Assembly (NCBI RefSeq): GCF_037038585.1
Contig: NC_092524.1
Location: forward strand, 44,087,001-44,151,000
DNA: 64,000 nt
From: Patagioenas fasciata
Lineage: Eukaryota; Chordata; Aves; Columbiformes; Columbidae
Direction: 5' to 3'
Shown here: positions 12,331 through 25,500 of the stretch, in pieces
Layout of the letters: every line of letters begins with the position of its first letter
Numbering within the stretch: position 1 is the first letter of the stretch
Made by a program: the position numbers and the translations under genes
Notes under the pieces: model-generated
The model's input: the letters and a program-made list of their open reading frames with translations, nothing else
Database searches by the model: none
Told to the model about the DNA's origin: nothing

Positions 12331-14026
12331 CTTGTGAGGCATCACCAACACTAGTTCAAACACAAAGTGCAGGGGTAAATATATATTAAAATCAGTATGC
12401 ACATCAAAAGCTGCATATGGTATATTCAAAGATTATAACTCAAGCCAGTAAAGAGCCTAGAGATGAGGACCCCTATCAGGATTACCTGTACTACACATAG
12501 ACTGAAGCTTTGTGTTTGACATACATACGCCCTTGCATTAGCGGGACAGGCTGCTCCACTGGAGCCCTATCACTCTTTTCCTCTAAAATGAGCGGAGGAT
12601 ACCTGCTGTTCATTGAGCAGCCCAGTGCTGGGAAGGATGCACAGGAACAAGGTGAGAAAGACATTACCACCATCAGCAGTGAGGGAGATAGTGGGGGAAC
12701 AGGCAGATCCAACACCCCAGGCTCTGCAGGGAAAGAGGCTCAAGCACCACAGGGAGTCTTAGGTGGGAACGTCAGTAAGCAGATGGCTCAGAAAAGGATG
12801 TGATGCCTTTAGGTATAAAAAGCAGCACATATCAAAGTACCTAGGATGCATTTTATGGATAACTTGAAGGTTTATGCATTGACAACCAAAGCAAATCATG
12901 GCTGAATTTTGTTAACTGCTCTTACGAAGTTAAGAGGAGTTGTTCTCCCATTTTAGGCTTTGTTCTGTCCTTGAATGCTTTTGAAATTACCCAAATTTTG
13001 GTCTGTAAAACAATTATGGTGAAATCATTAATGTTCTAACTTGAGGCTTTAAAACACAAGAGAAAAAAAAACTCTTAGGAATGGAAAATGAACCTTTCCC
13101 GGTCTGGCATGGGCATTTACTGGAGCTCGCAGGAATATTTTCTAAGGATAAAAAAAGATAATACAGAAAAAAAGAAATTGTTATTAGACAGAGTAATAGC
13201 AAGACAATTGGTTCTCCTCGGGAACCGTCTCATAGTGATCTGTGAGTACATGCCCCCCTTTGTATTTCCCTGGTGATTTGACTCAGAGGGACTTGTGTCT
13301 TCAATGATAATTTTCCTTAAAGAATCATTAAAAGCTATTAAACCCCGATTAATTTGAGGTTGAATTCAGCATAAGTGACTGTGTTTAGAATGAAATGCAA
13401 CAATTCACAGATAAACAAGTTATCTCACAAATGTTGTATTTTTTGATGGTGTTGTTTCGAAGTAAAAACAAAAATATGTCTGAATCTTTTATTCTTTTTT
13501 CTATGCTCTGTTTGTACTTCTTAAGGACCTACTGGAATGTTGTATTAATTTTTGTGCTTAATTTTGCATATATTGAGAAATGGGAAGTAGAATTTCGCAG
13601 AATTAACGCGACATGCCTCATTCACCTGACCACCAAAATCCCACCTATAAAGCATTCTTCCTAGATGGCACTGAAATCTCTCTGTTTCCAAGCTGCAACA
13701 TGTCCTAGACAAGCTTATTTCATCGCATTTCATTTCATGGTTCCCTCCAAATGCCTTGTACACAGTTCTCTGATATGTTTTCTCATTTAGAAAGACTTGC
13801 CAAGGAAGTTAAGATATTTCAAGTAATTCTGTTTGTGATCCACAGCAGGATTATTGTAGATTGATGAGTGACGGTATCTTGCATTCCTGATGGAACGACA
13901 TCCTTGGGATATGAACTTGCACACACATGCAGTACTGGGACGCTAATTTTATTTGGTTTAACAACACTAACTTACTGAAAAAGTCTTATTTTCTGGCCTA
14001 TAATTTACAACCTGAGTTTGATGAAG
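12331..14026. other. Unique non-coding DNA, no gene seen
   Basis: No coding exon or interspersed repeat is recognised. Overlapping open frames on opposite strands at 12491-12803 (97 and 74 codons) cover a locally GC-richer patch. They have no splice context and no family resemblance, so they are not called. Confidence 0.5.
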
Positions 14027-14158
14027 TCTTCCCTCTTTTATTTCCCTTTTCTCTCTCTCTCTCCCTCCACCTTACTCCCTCATTTTCTCTTTCTCCCTAT
14101 TTTTCTCTCTTTCTCATCCCCTAGTCCCTGCTGTCTTTCTGTCTCTCTGTCTCCTCCT
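14027..14158. repeat. Pyrimidine-rich tract
   Basis: About 130 bp that is overwhelmingly C and T on the + strand, including a pure CT run near 14049-14062. Such polypurine/polypyrimidine tracts can adopt triplex structure. No acceptor-exon-donor arrangement follows it clearly. Confidence 0.85.
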
Positions 14159-17100
14159 GAAAGTACAGACAAGTAACAGAACCCTAAGCTATTATCATCG
14201 CTAGTTTGAAAGATGAGCGTGGGTAGATGACACTCCCTTAGAGCTACGTAGCATCATCACCGGCTTTTGAGGCCTCTGTGGCATACGCTCTCCTTGTCAC
14301 TAGGATGACAAAGAAGTCCCCTAAATCTGGGCCACCTAAAAATGGGGCAGCTCCTTGGTGACTAAGCGCTCACTGTGCTTTGCTCCCCATAAGAGAAGAT
14401 GCTTATGTCCATTAAGGCCAGCAAAAAGTCCCTGTGCACTACTTACCAGCACTAAAATAGATCTTACGCTGCACGTAAGTGGCTGCAAAGATCTATTCTG
14501 TCCCTCTGTGCTGGAATGAGTGTCGTACAGCACGTGTGTAATGACTGCCTCCTGATGAGGAGTGGTGTCATCTGATGCTAAATGACAAGGGAGCAAAGCA
14601 AACACAGGAAGGTCTTTGCGTGCTGCAACAGCTGCTCCCGCTGCTAATTGATGCTGTGTATCTGTGGCATCATCCCAGTGCCTATTTTAGGTTGTTTCCA
14701 GCTGTGAAGGTTTTTGTCTCACAGCTAGTGGTATCTGTGCAGCTGGCAGAGCGAGGTAAAAATAAACACAACTAATTCAGCAAAGCAATGAGAAAAATAT
14801 ACAAAGAAATGTAAAAATAATATAAGTCAAGGTTATTTGGGAGAGACAGCTGAGCTCGTGTGGAGAAAGGCTGATTTGGTGTGGAAAAGGGTTGATCACC
14901 TGCCTGTAACCACGAAGAAAAAAGAAAAACTTTAATGTTAGTTTTGGACTTTCGAAATGTGTCGGACGCTGAAATTTTCCAAAGACCAAGGTCCAATGGA
15001 ACAATTGTGACAGTTCCTCTACAATGTCCTATACATACGTTTAAATATTTACTGTGAGGAAGGTGTTTTGAAGAATGAGAACATATATAATCATTTATCA
15101 TTGTCCGTAAACTCCTTGTTGTTTTCCTGAGCAATGGGTAAGTAATTTCTGCTAGTTAAATAGCTTTTAGTTCCTCTTTTAGTTTGGATATTTCCCTTTC
15201 AGAAACAAAACCTGTACCACCAAACTAATTTCTCCCATTTCCCCACATCTCTTCCAGTAATACCCATGCTAGGCCTGTTTAAACTGCTAACAATATTAGG
15301 GATGATTGCACAAAATATTAGATAGCACCATCCCCACTGAGACTCTAACCGTGCGCTTGCCTTATCTGCAAGAGAAGACAAAACCAACTGGTTTTGTTCT
15401 GCAGTTTAATATATAACCTGTTTGAATTCAGCTTGTATGCAGGCAATTTTAGAGGAAAACAATCAAAGTGGATTTCCTACTAAGCCTTCGTAATATTTAG
15501 AGTTTCTGGTTATTATAGGAACCTAGACTTTGGAAAATTGTCATGAAAAGAGAACATTTGAGGACAAATTATCTACTCCTTGGGTACTGTGTCTATGTAC
15601 TTTTAAGTAGTTTCTGATTTCTATGTCAAAACAGCTCTAAATATGTGTAACCAGAATGATTTTAGACTTCATTAAACATTTAAATGCATGTACTTCTGGT
15701 AATTCGTCTTGAATTTTAGTGACAAGAAACATAAATACTTACATAGATATTACAAAAATATCCATCCTGGTTTAAGTTTCGTTAAATCTAGTGGTTTTTC
15801 CTCTTTAAGATACAATTTGATGTATTTTCTTTCAGTTGTTTTTTTTTTTTTTTTTTCCAGAGGTATTTGTAATTAATTTAAAACCTTGTAGTTGGCTACA
15901 GTTTTGTGAAAAATGTAGCTCATGTGTTTGTTAATGCCAAAACCACCATGTACTTTCATTAACTTAGATAATTAATTTTAGGTTTTCAGAAGGAAAATTT
16001 TGGCTGCAACACAAATAAAATATTTTTCATCCTCTGCTGATGATCTGTTTTTCCTTCCTTTGCTTCCATGTTTCTAACTGTTTATTTTTACTGTTTTGCT
16101 TCAGAGTTTTGGATGCAACAGCATGAGCAGTGCATTGGTAATGCAGGTGAGGAGCCTGCTAAAATAGTGCCACATTCTAGCCTGGAAATACTGACCTCTG
16201 CTCCTTTTAAATAAGTAATAAATTTCTTTTTGCCTGAAATTAGGAAACTGGCATTCACAAGTCAGTCACATTACCTAGAATGCAAATACGTGCTACTTGT
16301 AGCAGCGAAGCATGAACTAACAGAAAGTTAAAATAAATAACGCTTGCTTGCTTTTATCAAATTGGCCTCACTCAACTATTCTATTTGCAATGTTGTTAAG
16401 TGTTTTCTTAATACATTCTGACCTCTTCTGTTTCATAAGGAAAAATGGTACCTAGAAACACAGAAACAAACATTGCAACAGAAATGAAGCAAGTTCATAA
16501 AATAATATTTGGTTAATCTACAATTATAGAGCAGTCCCTACTTTGTCTCTTTGTTTCAGGATATCAGTTTCTTAAAGTCTACTGTATTCTATACTGGATC
16601 TATACTGGATTCTACACTTGTGTGGAGATGTATCAATATTGTTACATGTCAGTAAAATATTATATGAAGCCATATCTACTTATATGAGCTGCAAATCTGA
16701 GCATCTTGTCCATCATCACCACGTTAGGTGAATTTCAATACAAAAAAAAATCTTAAAATGTTGGTAAAAATGAGTGAGTTTAATATTCTACCGTAGTGTC
16801 TGCTCTGGAATAGTAATAAGTAGGAGAGAAGTTTGTGGTACTTCACTCAAAAGAACATTTTAATGTGCTCCTTTAGGAATAGCTCGATTTTAAGTCTGTG
16901 AATAAATAACAAGAAGCTTTATATCCACTCTTCTCTCACAATCAAGTACCTTCAGTTTAGAAAAAATCAATTTTAGTTTTACAGAAAAGTATATGACTGG
17001 AGGTTGTTCGTTTACATTGAATGAGCCTTAAAATGGTAAATGGGACTTTGATTCTTGGGGAAAGTATGTGCAGCGGTTACGTTTCCAAAGATGTATTAAA

Positions 17101-17778
17101 ATAACTTACGCTGCTCTGGGATCTTATTTTTTTCAGTTAATCTTTTGAAATGTTTTTGTTTTGAAAAATCTGGACAAGGTTCTACCTGTTAATGTAGCTT
17201 TCAAAAATATTTCTTTGTATAACCAGAGGATAGATTATGTCTTCTATCTACTGCTCAAGGAAGTTTTGTCATTAACAGGGTTTCATTCAGTGAGTTTGCA
17301 TTTTGCTTTAGGCTGTGAGAGTGGAGCTGAGCCCTCACATGAGGATCCAGCTCCTGTAAAAGCGACTTGGTGCCTGCCAGGCTGTTGTTTTTCAGCCTGT
17401 GAAAAACACCACTGCCGATATTAACTGAAAAGCACCAAAGTGTAATTTGCACAACTCCTTAAATGCTGATTTCTGCTCTACAGTGCTTCGAAATCTTGTA
17501 TTTGACGGGGCTGTATCTCACCCACTTGTGCCAACAGATCAAAATCCAATGGAGAGATATCCACAGTCTTTTCCCAAAAGCCTGGTATTGCTGCAGTGGA
17601 ATGAGTGCTGCTGAATGAAAGGTCTCCCATTGTTAGAACACTATCCTTAATGCATCCCCTCCCAAATAAATCACTCAGGATGATTTCCATGGGTGTCCTA
17701 CCTAAAGTGACAGTGACCCAAGGAGAAAAGAGCCTGAGAACTGGAGAGATGAAAAACTTTCTGGCATAAAAAAGATTA
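14159..17778. other. Unique non-coding DNA, no gene seen
   Basis: Nothing is recognised beyond a T17-18 run ending in CCAG at 15839-15860 and a short tandem duplication (CTATACTGGAT twice) near 16591-16612. The T-run followed by CCAG looks like a splice acceptor, but the sequence after it has early stops in all frames and no close donor. Confidence 0.55.
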
Positions 17779-17789
17779 TTTCTTCTTCT

Positions 17790-17821
<32 letters not shown>

Positions 17822-17825
17822 TCAG
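17779..17825. repeat. (TTC)n microsatellite ending in CAG
   Basis: About fifteen TTC units with one interruption (CCTC near 17797-17800). The repeat runs directly into CTCAG at 17821-17825, so it forms a perfect pyrimidine tract plus AG on the + strand. See the exon-like interval that follows. Confidence 0.93.
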
Positions 17826-17937
17826 AGCATCCCATTCCTTTTATCAAGCCACCTAGGTAGATTCTTGAATCCACCTCCTGGAAAGGAGGCATAAACTTGC
17901 TGCCTGAGCTCTCTTAAGAGCTTGATCAAGCAGTGAG
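17826..17937 (+). other. Exon-like interval of 112 nt, non-coding
   Basis: Bounded upstream by a microsatellite-derived pyrimidine tract plus CAG, and downstream by GTGAG|GTAAGTGCC, which matches a vertebrate donor well. All three forward frames contain stops, so if spliced at all it would be a non-coding or poison exon. Splice-like pairs of this quality do occur by chance in 64 kb, and there is no RNA evidence here. Confidence 0.22.
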
Positions 17938-20900
17938 GTAAGTGCCTTTTACTACATGGAAACTACAAGGTCAGAAGGGGAAAAAGTACTGACGAGTTGA
18001 TGATTATGAGCATTAATCATAATAATATCGAGGTCTTATGTAGCACTTTTCATCAGGAGATTTTAAAGCGCTGTACTAAAGAGACGAGTCTCATTATCTT
18101 CATATTTTAGATCTAAAATGTGACCTCCAATACCTTAAAGCTGGTTTCTAAGAGGAAAAAAAGACTTATTCTCTGTTAAATTTGTAATCATCACAGAGAA
18201 GATTTTTTTTTTAATTTTCTTCTTCTGTGGACTCTGTAATAGAATTTTAATTGCTTTACTAGCAGTTCAAGATATAATAAATGAATAAATGTAATTCTTA
18301 TCAGGACACTGACATCAGCTGATTGAACCAGTGCATTGGCATTTGCAGGGCATAGTCAGACAATTAAGTTAGCATGTTCAGTGGTGTTACTGCTTATTGC
18401 CTCATTTGTTGGGTAATGGTAACTGAATATATAGGTTTTGCGATGCACAGTAAAATAGATCAGCTTAAACCACCTTCGGCCAGGTTTTAAGCCAGGTTTT
18501 AAGCCAATCCTTCTCCTTTGCCTTTGCTAAGGACTGATGCATATATCTTTCAGAGCATCATAGCTAAGATCTTGCACACTACCTAGCAACTGAGGTGTCT
18601 TTTTTTGTTGTTGTTGGTTTTTTTTAAATTTTCTTAAAACTGGTTATCTCTACCACAAACAAGCAACTATACCCTGAATGCCCCACAAAATAGTTATGCC
18701 AAGCAAAACAGGAATATTACTGTAAGCTGTTACTGAAGGGCAAATTTTTACCTTCTGCTGTCAAGAAAATATGTTTTATTATGTTAGAAGATGAACCTTG
18801 ACATCCATCAGTAGAATTTTATCAAAGGAGAAAAGATTTATATCTGCAGAATAAAAGAAAGCAAAACTCAGTGCTCACCTTTCTGTAATGTCCCTGGTGA
18901 AGAGAGGCTCAAGCATTTGCTTGGAATTTTGTTTCTCTCTGGAACCAAGGTTGATCTGCACAAGTGAGTCTTAAAAAGAAGAGAGATTTTTCAGAGTTCT
19001 GAGTTGTGAGTAGTTTTAAGTATCAGGGAGGAAAGTCAGAAAAATAAATAAAAATATACATTGGTCTGTGTTCAGACAAATGGTGTTAGTGAGGCAGTGT
19101 TTGGGAAAGTTTGAAAGTCACTGTATGAAAAGTGCAGTTTTGAGACTCCTTGGAAAATATTTTGTGACATGATATTGCTTTTTGGAAGGAGGTCAGTTGT
19201 GAACACTGATGGGGATACTGGCTGTGTCACTGACCAGCTGCTTCTATCGTAGGCCTTGTCCTGTTTTCTTTTAAGCAAAGATGATTTGGGACATTAAATC
19301 TATATGGGAAAAAAGAAGAAAAACTACTGGAATATTCTACATTTCAGTGTATTATCTATCTCTCTACAAAGGGTGAGATCTTTTTGTCTAGGAACTGAAA
19401 ACACTTTTATCTAACAGCAAACTATTGTATATTCTCCTTTTGTCCAAAAATAACAGTAATGCCAGACACAAGGCCTGAAGTACCATCTGCTCATTTTTAT
19501 TTAGAATTTCTCCTTTTGTTCGGTCTTTTTTGTTTGCAATAATCATAAGAAATAAATAAGACTGATCACTTAAGTCTCTACTTATTGGACTTGTCAGCTC
19601 CTTTGGAACTTGTGATAGATTTTCTAGATCCTGCACCAGCTGAACTTAATGCTGTTAATCAACTTTAAGTTTCTTGGCACTGATGAAATTAGGTTGCTTT
19701 TCTTTGGACCTCAGTTCAAAAATGTCTCGCATGTGTGCAAGATGAAAGACACTCAAAACCCCATAAAAAATGCCCCAAAACAGTGGACTAATACTGGTTT
19801 CAGTTGCATAAAGCTTAATGGTATAAAACTGAAAACTCAAGCTAGCACTTCAGACATCTATCGTGACTGTTAGGGAATAGACTGTCTTAGCTTGTTGAAT
19901 TATTTGGTATGCTGCTTCTTACATTTCTGTAGTAAGTAGGTACTACATTTATATCAAAAGTATTGGAAGAATATGACAGTTCATGGTTTATGTGATGTGC
20001 TGACTGCTGTCACAGTGAACTGAGAAAACAGCATTTCCTAGGATCCAGCCCCAGAGGAATGCCATTGCTCTGATTAATTCCTTCAAATTTCTCGCAAATG
20101 TTTGTGATTTGCTGCTCATCAAAATAAAGAGGCAAAAAATATTAACCTTTTTATAGCAACAGGGTGTGCAGGAGCAGATGGGCACAATGAAGACATACTG
20201 CTTTGTACCATGTGAAAAAAAAAAAGGAAAAAATCATCCAGCAGTCTTCAATCATCCGTTCAAGTAAGAACTGGGAGGTTTTGAACTTGATGTGGAGTTA
20301 AGAGGCCAGCAGAGGTTTCTCCAGGTCACTGTATGGCTCATGTTTCTGTGAACAGACATCCCTGTTTCACAGAGGGGATTAGACTTATTGTGCACAAGGC
20401 AAAAGGAAAAACTGTAGAAGATCTAGTGAAGATGAATGGACTGAAGGCAAGAAACAAGAGCCAAAATAAGTGAGGCAAATGGAGCACTGTTTGTTTTGTT
20501 AGCAAGGTAAATGGAGTGTTAGTGTTTTAGCTTCTGTTTTGGTTGATTAAATAAGTCAGCATTACTCGTAGGAAATGGGATATCTTCCAGGTGACCAAGT
20601 CAGAAATTACTTAGATGCAATTCTTGTTTTGAAACCTATTTTTGTTGAAGAAACCATGGAATGAAACCCTGACTATCCAAATGTAGCAGCAATTTTGGTT
20701 TTCAGAGGAAGAACTGAAGAAAACGCTAATATATGATGAGGAGCACATTGTCCACCGATTTCATGCTGTTATTCTCCCTTGATGGCCAGGGTACCATATT
20801 CCTTGGCAGTAAAGTGACTGTAGAGAGGTGTGAATCACAGCTTGCTACACTGCAGGGTGACAAATGACATCACTCTTCCTGCTCTGACACAGGTGCACAA

Positions 20901-21669
20901 CACTAAGTGCAGCTGCCAGCCTTAACTGCTGAGGACAGAGACCCTCTGTGGAGGCTGATGCTTTTCTGCTGATGCTAAAGCCCAGCCTCTCTGAGCACAT
21001 CTTGAAGGATGACAGATCTTGTATCTCTTCTTATATTGACTGTAGCTCACTCTTTACCACCTCTTGGAGAGCAAAATCCACCTCAGGCAGCCTCTGTACT
21101 ATTCCTTCTGTTCTCCTGTTTGTCTGTTAGGAAAGCAGTTTTTGGGAACAGCCACTCTTTCCCTCCTTGTATTGCTATTTCTGTTCTTTGCAGAGTCTTA
21201 CAATGCACAATCAGTTACAGTTTGTAAGTGAATACATATGAAAATATTGTATCTAGACTGGGAGGTCTCCATGCCATTTATTTAAGCATAACCAGTATTC
21301 ACATTGCCTTCATTTCAATATGGTATAATCTTTCACTGAAACTGTGAGAATTATCTGCTGTGGATATTTAATAACTGATTTTCCAGGTTGGTAATCTTGG
21401 TCATAAGGTCAGGATGCCATGGTTTCTTGATTGGTTTAATGTGTCTCCCCTTTTGTTGTCTGATCTGAATGACAATTACAGGGTAAGTACTCTGTTTTGT
21501 CACTGTCCCAGTTCAGCAAATTATGTTCTTGTTATTAGCCACTTTGCTAATTTTTGTGAATGGATAGCATTGATGAAAAGCTACTTAACAAATAAGACTG
21601 AGTGGTGAATGCAATAAGCTTGTTCTGGAGGAAGTCTACTTTTTCTTTGCTGATCATTGTATAAAATAT
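17938..21669. other. Unique non-coding DNA, no gene seen
   Basis: No exon or recognised repeat. A small tandem duplication (CAGGTTTTAAGC twice) lies near 18481-18503. Open frames here are at most 82 codons and have no supporting context. Confidence 0.55.
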
Positions 21670-22237
21670 TGTGCTGGTTTTGGCTGGGGTAGAGTTAATT
21701 TTCTTCACAGTAGCTAGTATGGGGCTATGTTTTGGATTTGTGCTGGAAGTAGTGTTGATAGCACAGGGATGTGCAGTCATTGCTGCACGGTGCTTACACA
21801 GATCCAAGGCCTTTGCTGCTCCTCACACCAGCCCACCAGCTGGGGCTGCACAAGAAGCTGGGAGAGGGCACAGCCAGGAAAAGCTGGGCCCAACTGACCA
21901 AGGGGATATTCCATGCCGAATGACACACATAAACCTGGCAGAAGAAGAAGGAAGGGCAAGACATCCAGGGTGATGACATTTGTCTTCCCAAATAATCGTT
22001 ACATGTAATAGATCTCTGCTGTCCAGGAGATGGCTGAACAGCTGACTGCCCATGGGAAATAGTGAATGAATTCCTTGTTTTGCTTTGCCTGTGCATATGA
22101 CTTTTGCTTTACCTATTAAACTGTCTTTATCTCAACCGATGAGTTTTCTCACTTTTACTCTTCTAATTCTCTCCCCAGTCCTGAACGAGCAAGTGGCTCC
22201 GTGTGGCTTAGTTGCTAGCTGGGGTTAAACCATGGCA
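21670..22237 (+). mobile_element. Solo LTR of an avian endogenous retrovirus
   Basis: A 568-bp block starts TGTGCTGGTTTTGGCTGGGG and ends GGGGTTAAACCATGGCA, giving the TG...CA ends expected of an LTR. It has the overall sequence of a common avian LTR that I know from several bird genomes; I cannot name the family with certainty. An ATTAAA polyadenylation signal lies at 22115-22120 and fixes the + orientation. Flanking pentamers are AATAT on the left and AATGT on the right, a possible five-base target duplication with one change. No internal retroviral region follows on either side, so this is a solo LTR left by recombination. The open frames crossing it (for example 21671-21973) are not genes. 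Confidence 0.85.
22115..22120 (+). promoter_or_regulatory. LTR polyadenylation signal ATTAAA
   Basis: A variant hexamer in the 3' part of the LTR, about 115 bp from its end, placed as expected for the R region. Confidence 0.6.
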
Positions 22238-22490
22238 AATGTGTTAAAGATTAATCCTGCTGTGGTGCAATATTTTGACAGGGCATTGAAATCATCACAT
22301 CTAATGACAAAAGTCAGCAAGATTTGCACAAGTGAAGAAAAAATGCGTATGTTCTCAGAGTATTAGGTCTTCAAGCCAGGTTATTCACCTTGTCAACTCA
22401 TATTCTGTTTGGTCAGCCTTCTTAATTACAGATTTAAAACACTGAACAATTGTGCAGTGCACATGCACCCCAGCTCATACTTGACTCATT
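22238..22490. other. Unique sequence between the LTR and the A-tract
   Basis: No gene or repeat is recognised. It could be part of a retrocopied transcript ending in the A-tract at 22504-22520, but I do not recognise the sequence. Confidence 0.35.
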
Positions 22491-22520
22491 AATAAAAATC
22501 CTTAAAAAAAAAAAAAAAAA
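22491..22520 (+). repeat. AATAAA followed by an A17 tract
   Basis: AATAAA at 22491-22496 is followed eight bases later by 17 adenines (22504-22520). This is the arrangement left by retroposition of a polyadenylated transcript, although an AT-rich background can produce it too. Confidence 0.4.
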
Positions 22521-25500
22521 GCTTAATACTTCACTTTCAAAGCTTAAAATGAAAGTTGGGCTCTTTCACACTAGTGTATTTGGAAATCTCCCAAATCTCC
22601 CACACATCCCCACAGGAATCCCTCTATTGATTGTTGTGCAGCCAAAGACCTCCAGACGTGGTCAAGACTATACACACTTAACTTAGTGATCTACAGGCTG
22701 AAGATGTTAAGGGAAGGTATTGAAGTGACTGTAAGTAATACAGGTTGTGAATAAAAGAGAAAAAAAAATTGAAATTATCAGTGCATATGTGGGAATTTCC
22801 TGAGTTGAAGTTTGAAATTCTGTTTAACAAAGGCTTTTAAATGGTTGAAATAGTTGGATAAAGTTTAGGAAAAAAACACTGTAAGAGAAACTCAGTCTGA
22901 ACCTCCTGCAGCGTCCAAAATGGCTTTTCTATTCTACACTTTTCTGTTTCTTTGTCAAGGAAGCTAACTAACAATTAGGGCTACATTTTCTTCCAGAAGC
23001 ATTTTACCAAATTCATTTTTAAGACAAAATTTCTGAGAAATAAGTATATCCCTTGACAATGTGCTGGTGCATGTTAAAGATTTGCTGGATTTTTTCCTCC
23101 TGTTTCTGTGCTTTTCATGGTTCCCCATCTCTCTTAGCAGGCAATAGAATGCTAAAATATCTGATTGCTTTACTGCTTTTGCGAAAATCAGGTAGATTGC
23201 CTTTCTGTGTGCTGAAGAAATGCAAGTTTTCACACCACTAAAGCTCCTTCTGTGAGTCAATCCATTTCTTGAGAGCATGCCTGAGCACCCCAGTTAATTC
23301 ACTCCAATTGCTACTACTAGCATTTTGCCTTTCTGCATCTTCTCTCCAATTGTAATCAGCTGCTCTGTAATCATTTGTTTCAAAGTGAAATGGATGTAGC
23401 AGTATTTTTTTTTTATTTTTTATTACTATTTATTTATTTATTTATTTATTTGTCTCTGTGTACTATCATTCCAAACACCAGCAAAATGCATGGCAGGACC
23501 ACAGAGACATTTTGGCAGTTCTTTAAAGGAGGAAAGAACATACTAGGCTTTAAAAAAATATGTTACTATAAGCCTCACTGAAGAAACAAAACCCCAAATT
23601 TTCTCCTTTTGTCATTATTTTTGGAATGCATTTACAACCTAGAACAAACAACACAAACCTATTTTATTGCACAACTGACCATATTAAAAAAAAACAAAAA
23701 CAAAAAGTGTAAAATTGTTTTTAAAAAAAAAAAGTCTTCAGAAGGATGTGTAGTGTAGTGTAGTGTGGAAATTATTGGAGAAAAGCTATAGGGAGCAAAT
23801 GGTTCTGCACACTCCAGCTGCACCAGAGAACATTGTGTATTGAAGAGGTAAAACCAGACCAAGCAGCCCTACTGCACCAGGGATATTTTATAGTATAACA
23901 TCAAAGGTATTACACTGCTACGTTTCAAGAGCTTATACAGAGGATCAAGACATCCCATGATCTTTGGTTCTACGGAACAATGGAGCAGCACCTGAAATAA
24001 AAAGCAATCTTGTATGTGGAGAACTTGCCAAGTTTGTTTCTGCGGTAGTCACACGTTTTTTGGTCATTGTCCAGCATATTTCTTCTATCCATTCAGCCCC
24101 TGACACCATGAGAGACTCTTTGTTCACTAAGGAGATGTTGATTAATCAAATTACATGAAGAGTTGTCTGAATTTCCTTCTACAATTTAAATAGTTCAACG
24201 CATTTTTTGAGTGAAAAATATACACTGGTTTTCAGCGGTACCGATCACTGCTGTGATTGATATGCTCCGACAAAGTCCAGCCTTTCTAGCAATATGCTTG
24301 GGTCTCAAGTAATAGCTTATTTAATGATCACTGAAGACTTTTGAAAGCTCACAGTCTTAATAACACAATTATTTTGAAGATGAACTTAAAATAACTCAGT
24401 CCATAATGTTAATTAGTCTAGCATTTTTTACATCTTACATGATTTTGGAGTTTTCATTCCAAAATGCTAAGAGAGACAGAAACACAGAGCTGAGGTAGCC
24501 AAAGTGTTGCTACCTTTGGTGGGAGGTCAGCAGACCCTACCTGGAGAGATAAGGTAAGGGTGAGCTGGTTGATAAGTCACGCAGTCCTAGAAGAGGTGGT
24601 GAGGGTCTGGCCATGCCAGAAGGTGTAGGAACCTCCATCTGTCCCATCTGCCTGTCCTGGTATGCCTGGAATATCTGATGGTCTCTCAAATAACACTGGG
24701 CTCCTATGTTTAGGGAACTGACTGGTGCCCTCATTGTTCAGCAAAATTTGTGGTCAGACCTTTGAATGTGTGTATTTGCTTAAAAGAAAGGAGCAGCGGG
24801 AGATGGCCAAAATCTTCATTTGACAACACTTCTGCTTTGGTTAACTGGGGAAAATGAGCAGAAAGAAAATATATAGTAAGTGCAGTACAGTCAGTGCTTT
24901 ACGCTCTATATGCTCCTTTGTTTTGAAAAGAGAGAAGCCAAGTTCTCACAGGTTTCCATTTTGCTGTTCTCATGAATGATGATGCCATTCTGAAATATTC
25001 AATGACAGAAAGAGGAATCTGTCTAAAGCATCTTCGTTCGATTCCAATCTCAGTAGAAATAAAATACAATACAAAGGTTTTGAATAATATTTGAATGGTA
25101 CCTGTTTTAAGGAGAAACTAGCTATCTTCTTTCTGGTGAGGTTTCTTACATTCACCTCTTTAATGCAATGTCTTAACTAACTGGATTTCTTTTTGTTTTT
25201 TAATCACCACATTATTATTTCCTGTAAATATTCAGTTGAGACTATGAGATTAAACAACAAATTAAAAACCTCATCAGATGAAGTGTAGGAATAGAATTAG
25301 TGGGAAATGGGAGAATTTCCACGCCATAAGAAATTCTGATACTTCAGAATTTTTGTTTGTGAAAAAACCCAACACGCTATTACTTCATTATTGATCCTTT
25401 TGTTTCTTTTGTATAAAGTGTTACTCTATATTTTTCTGAGGTTTTCAAATGCTCCTGTCCTGTTCACTTCTATTGGGTGAACTACTCACAGAGTTGTATT

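Noticed and set aside
15839..15860. T-run followed by CCAG as a splice acceptor
   Set aside because: Stops occur in all frames soon after and no donor lies at exon distance.
21671..22096. Frames of 100 codons on both strands
   Set aside because: They lie inside the solo LTR, which is non-coding.
25030..25045. tRNA T-arm-like string GTTCGATTCC
   Set aside because: No D arm, anticodon arm or acceptor stem can be built from the preceding 60 nt.
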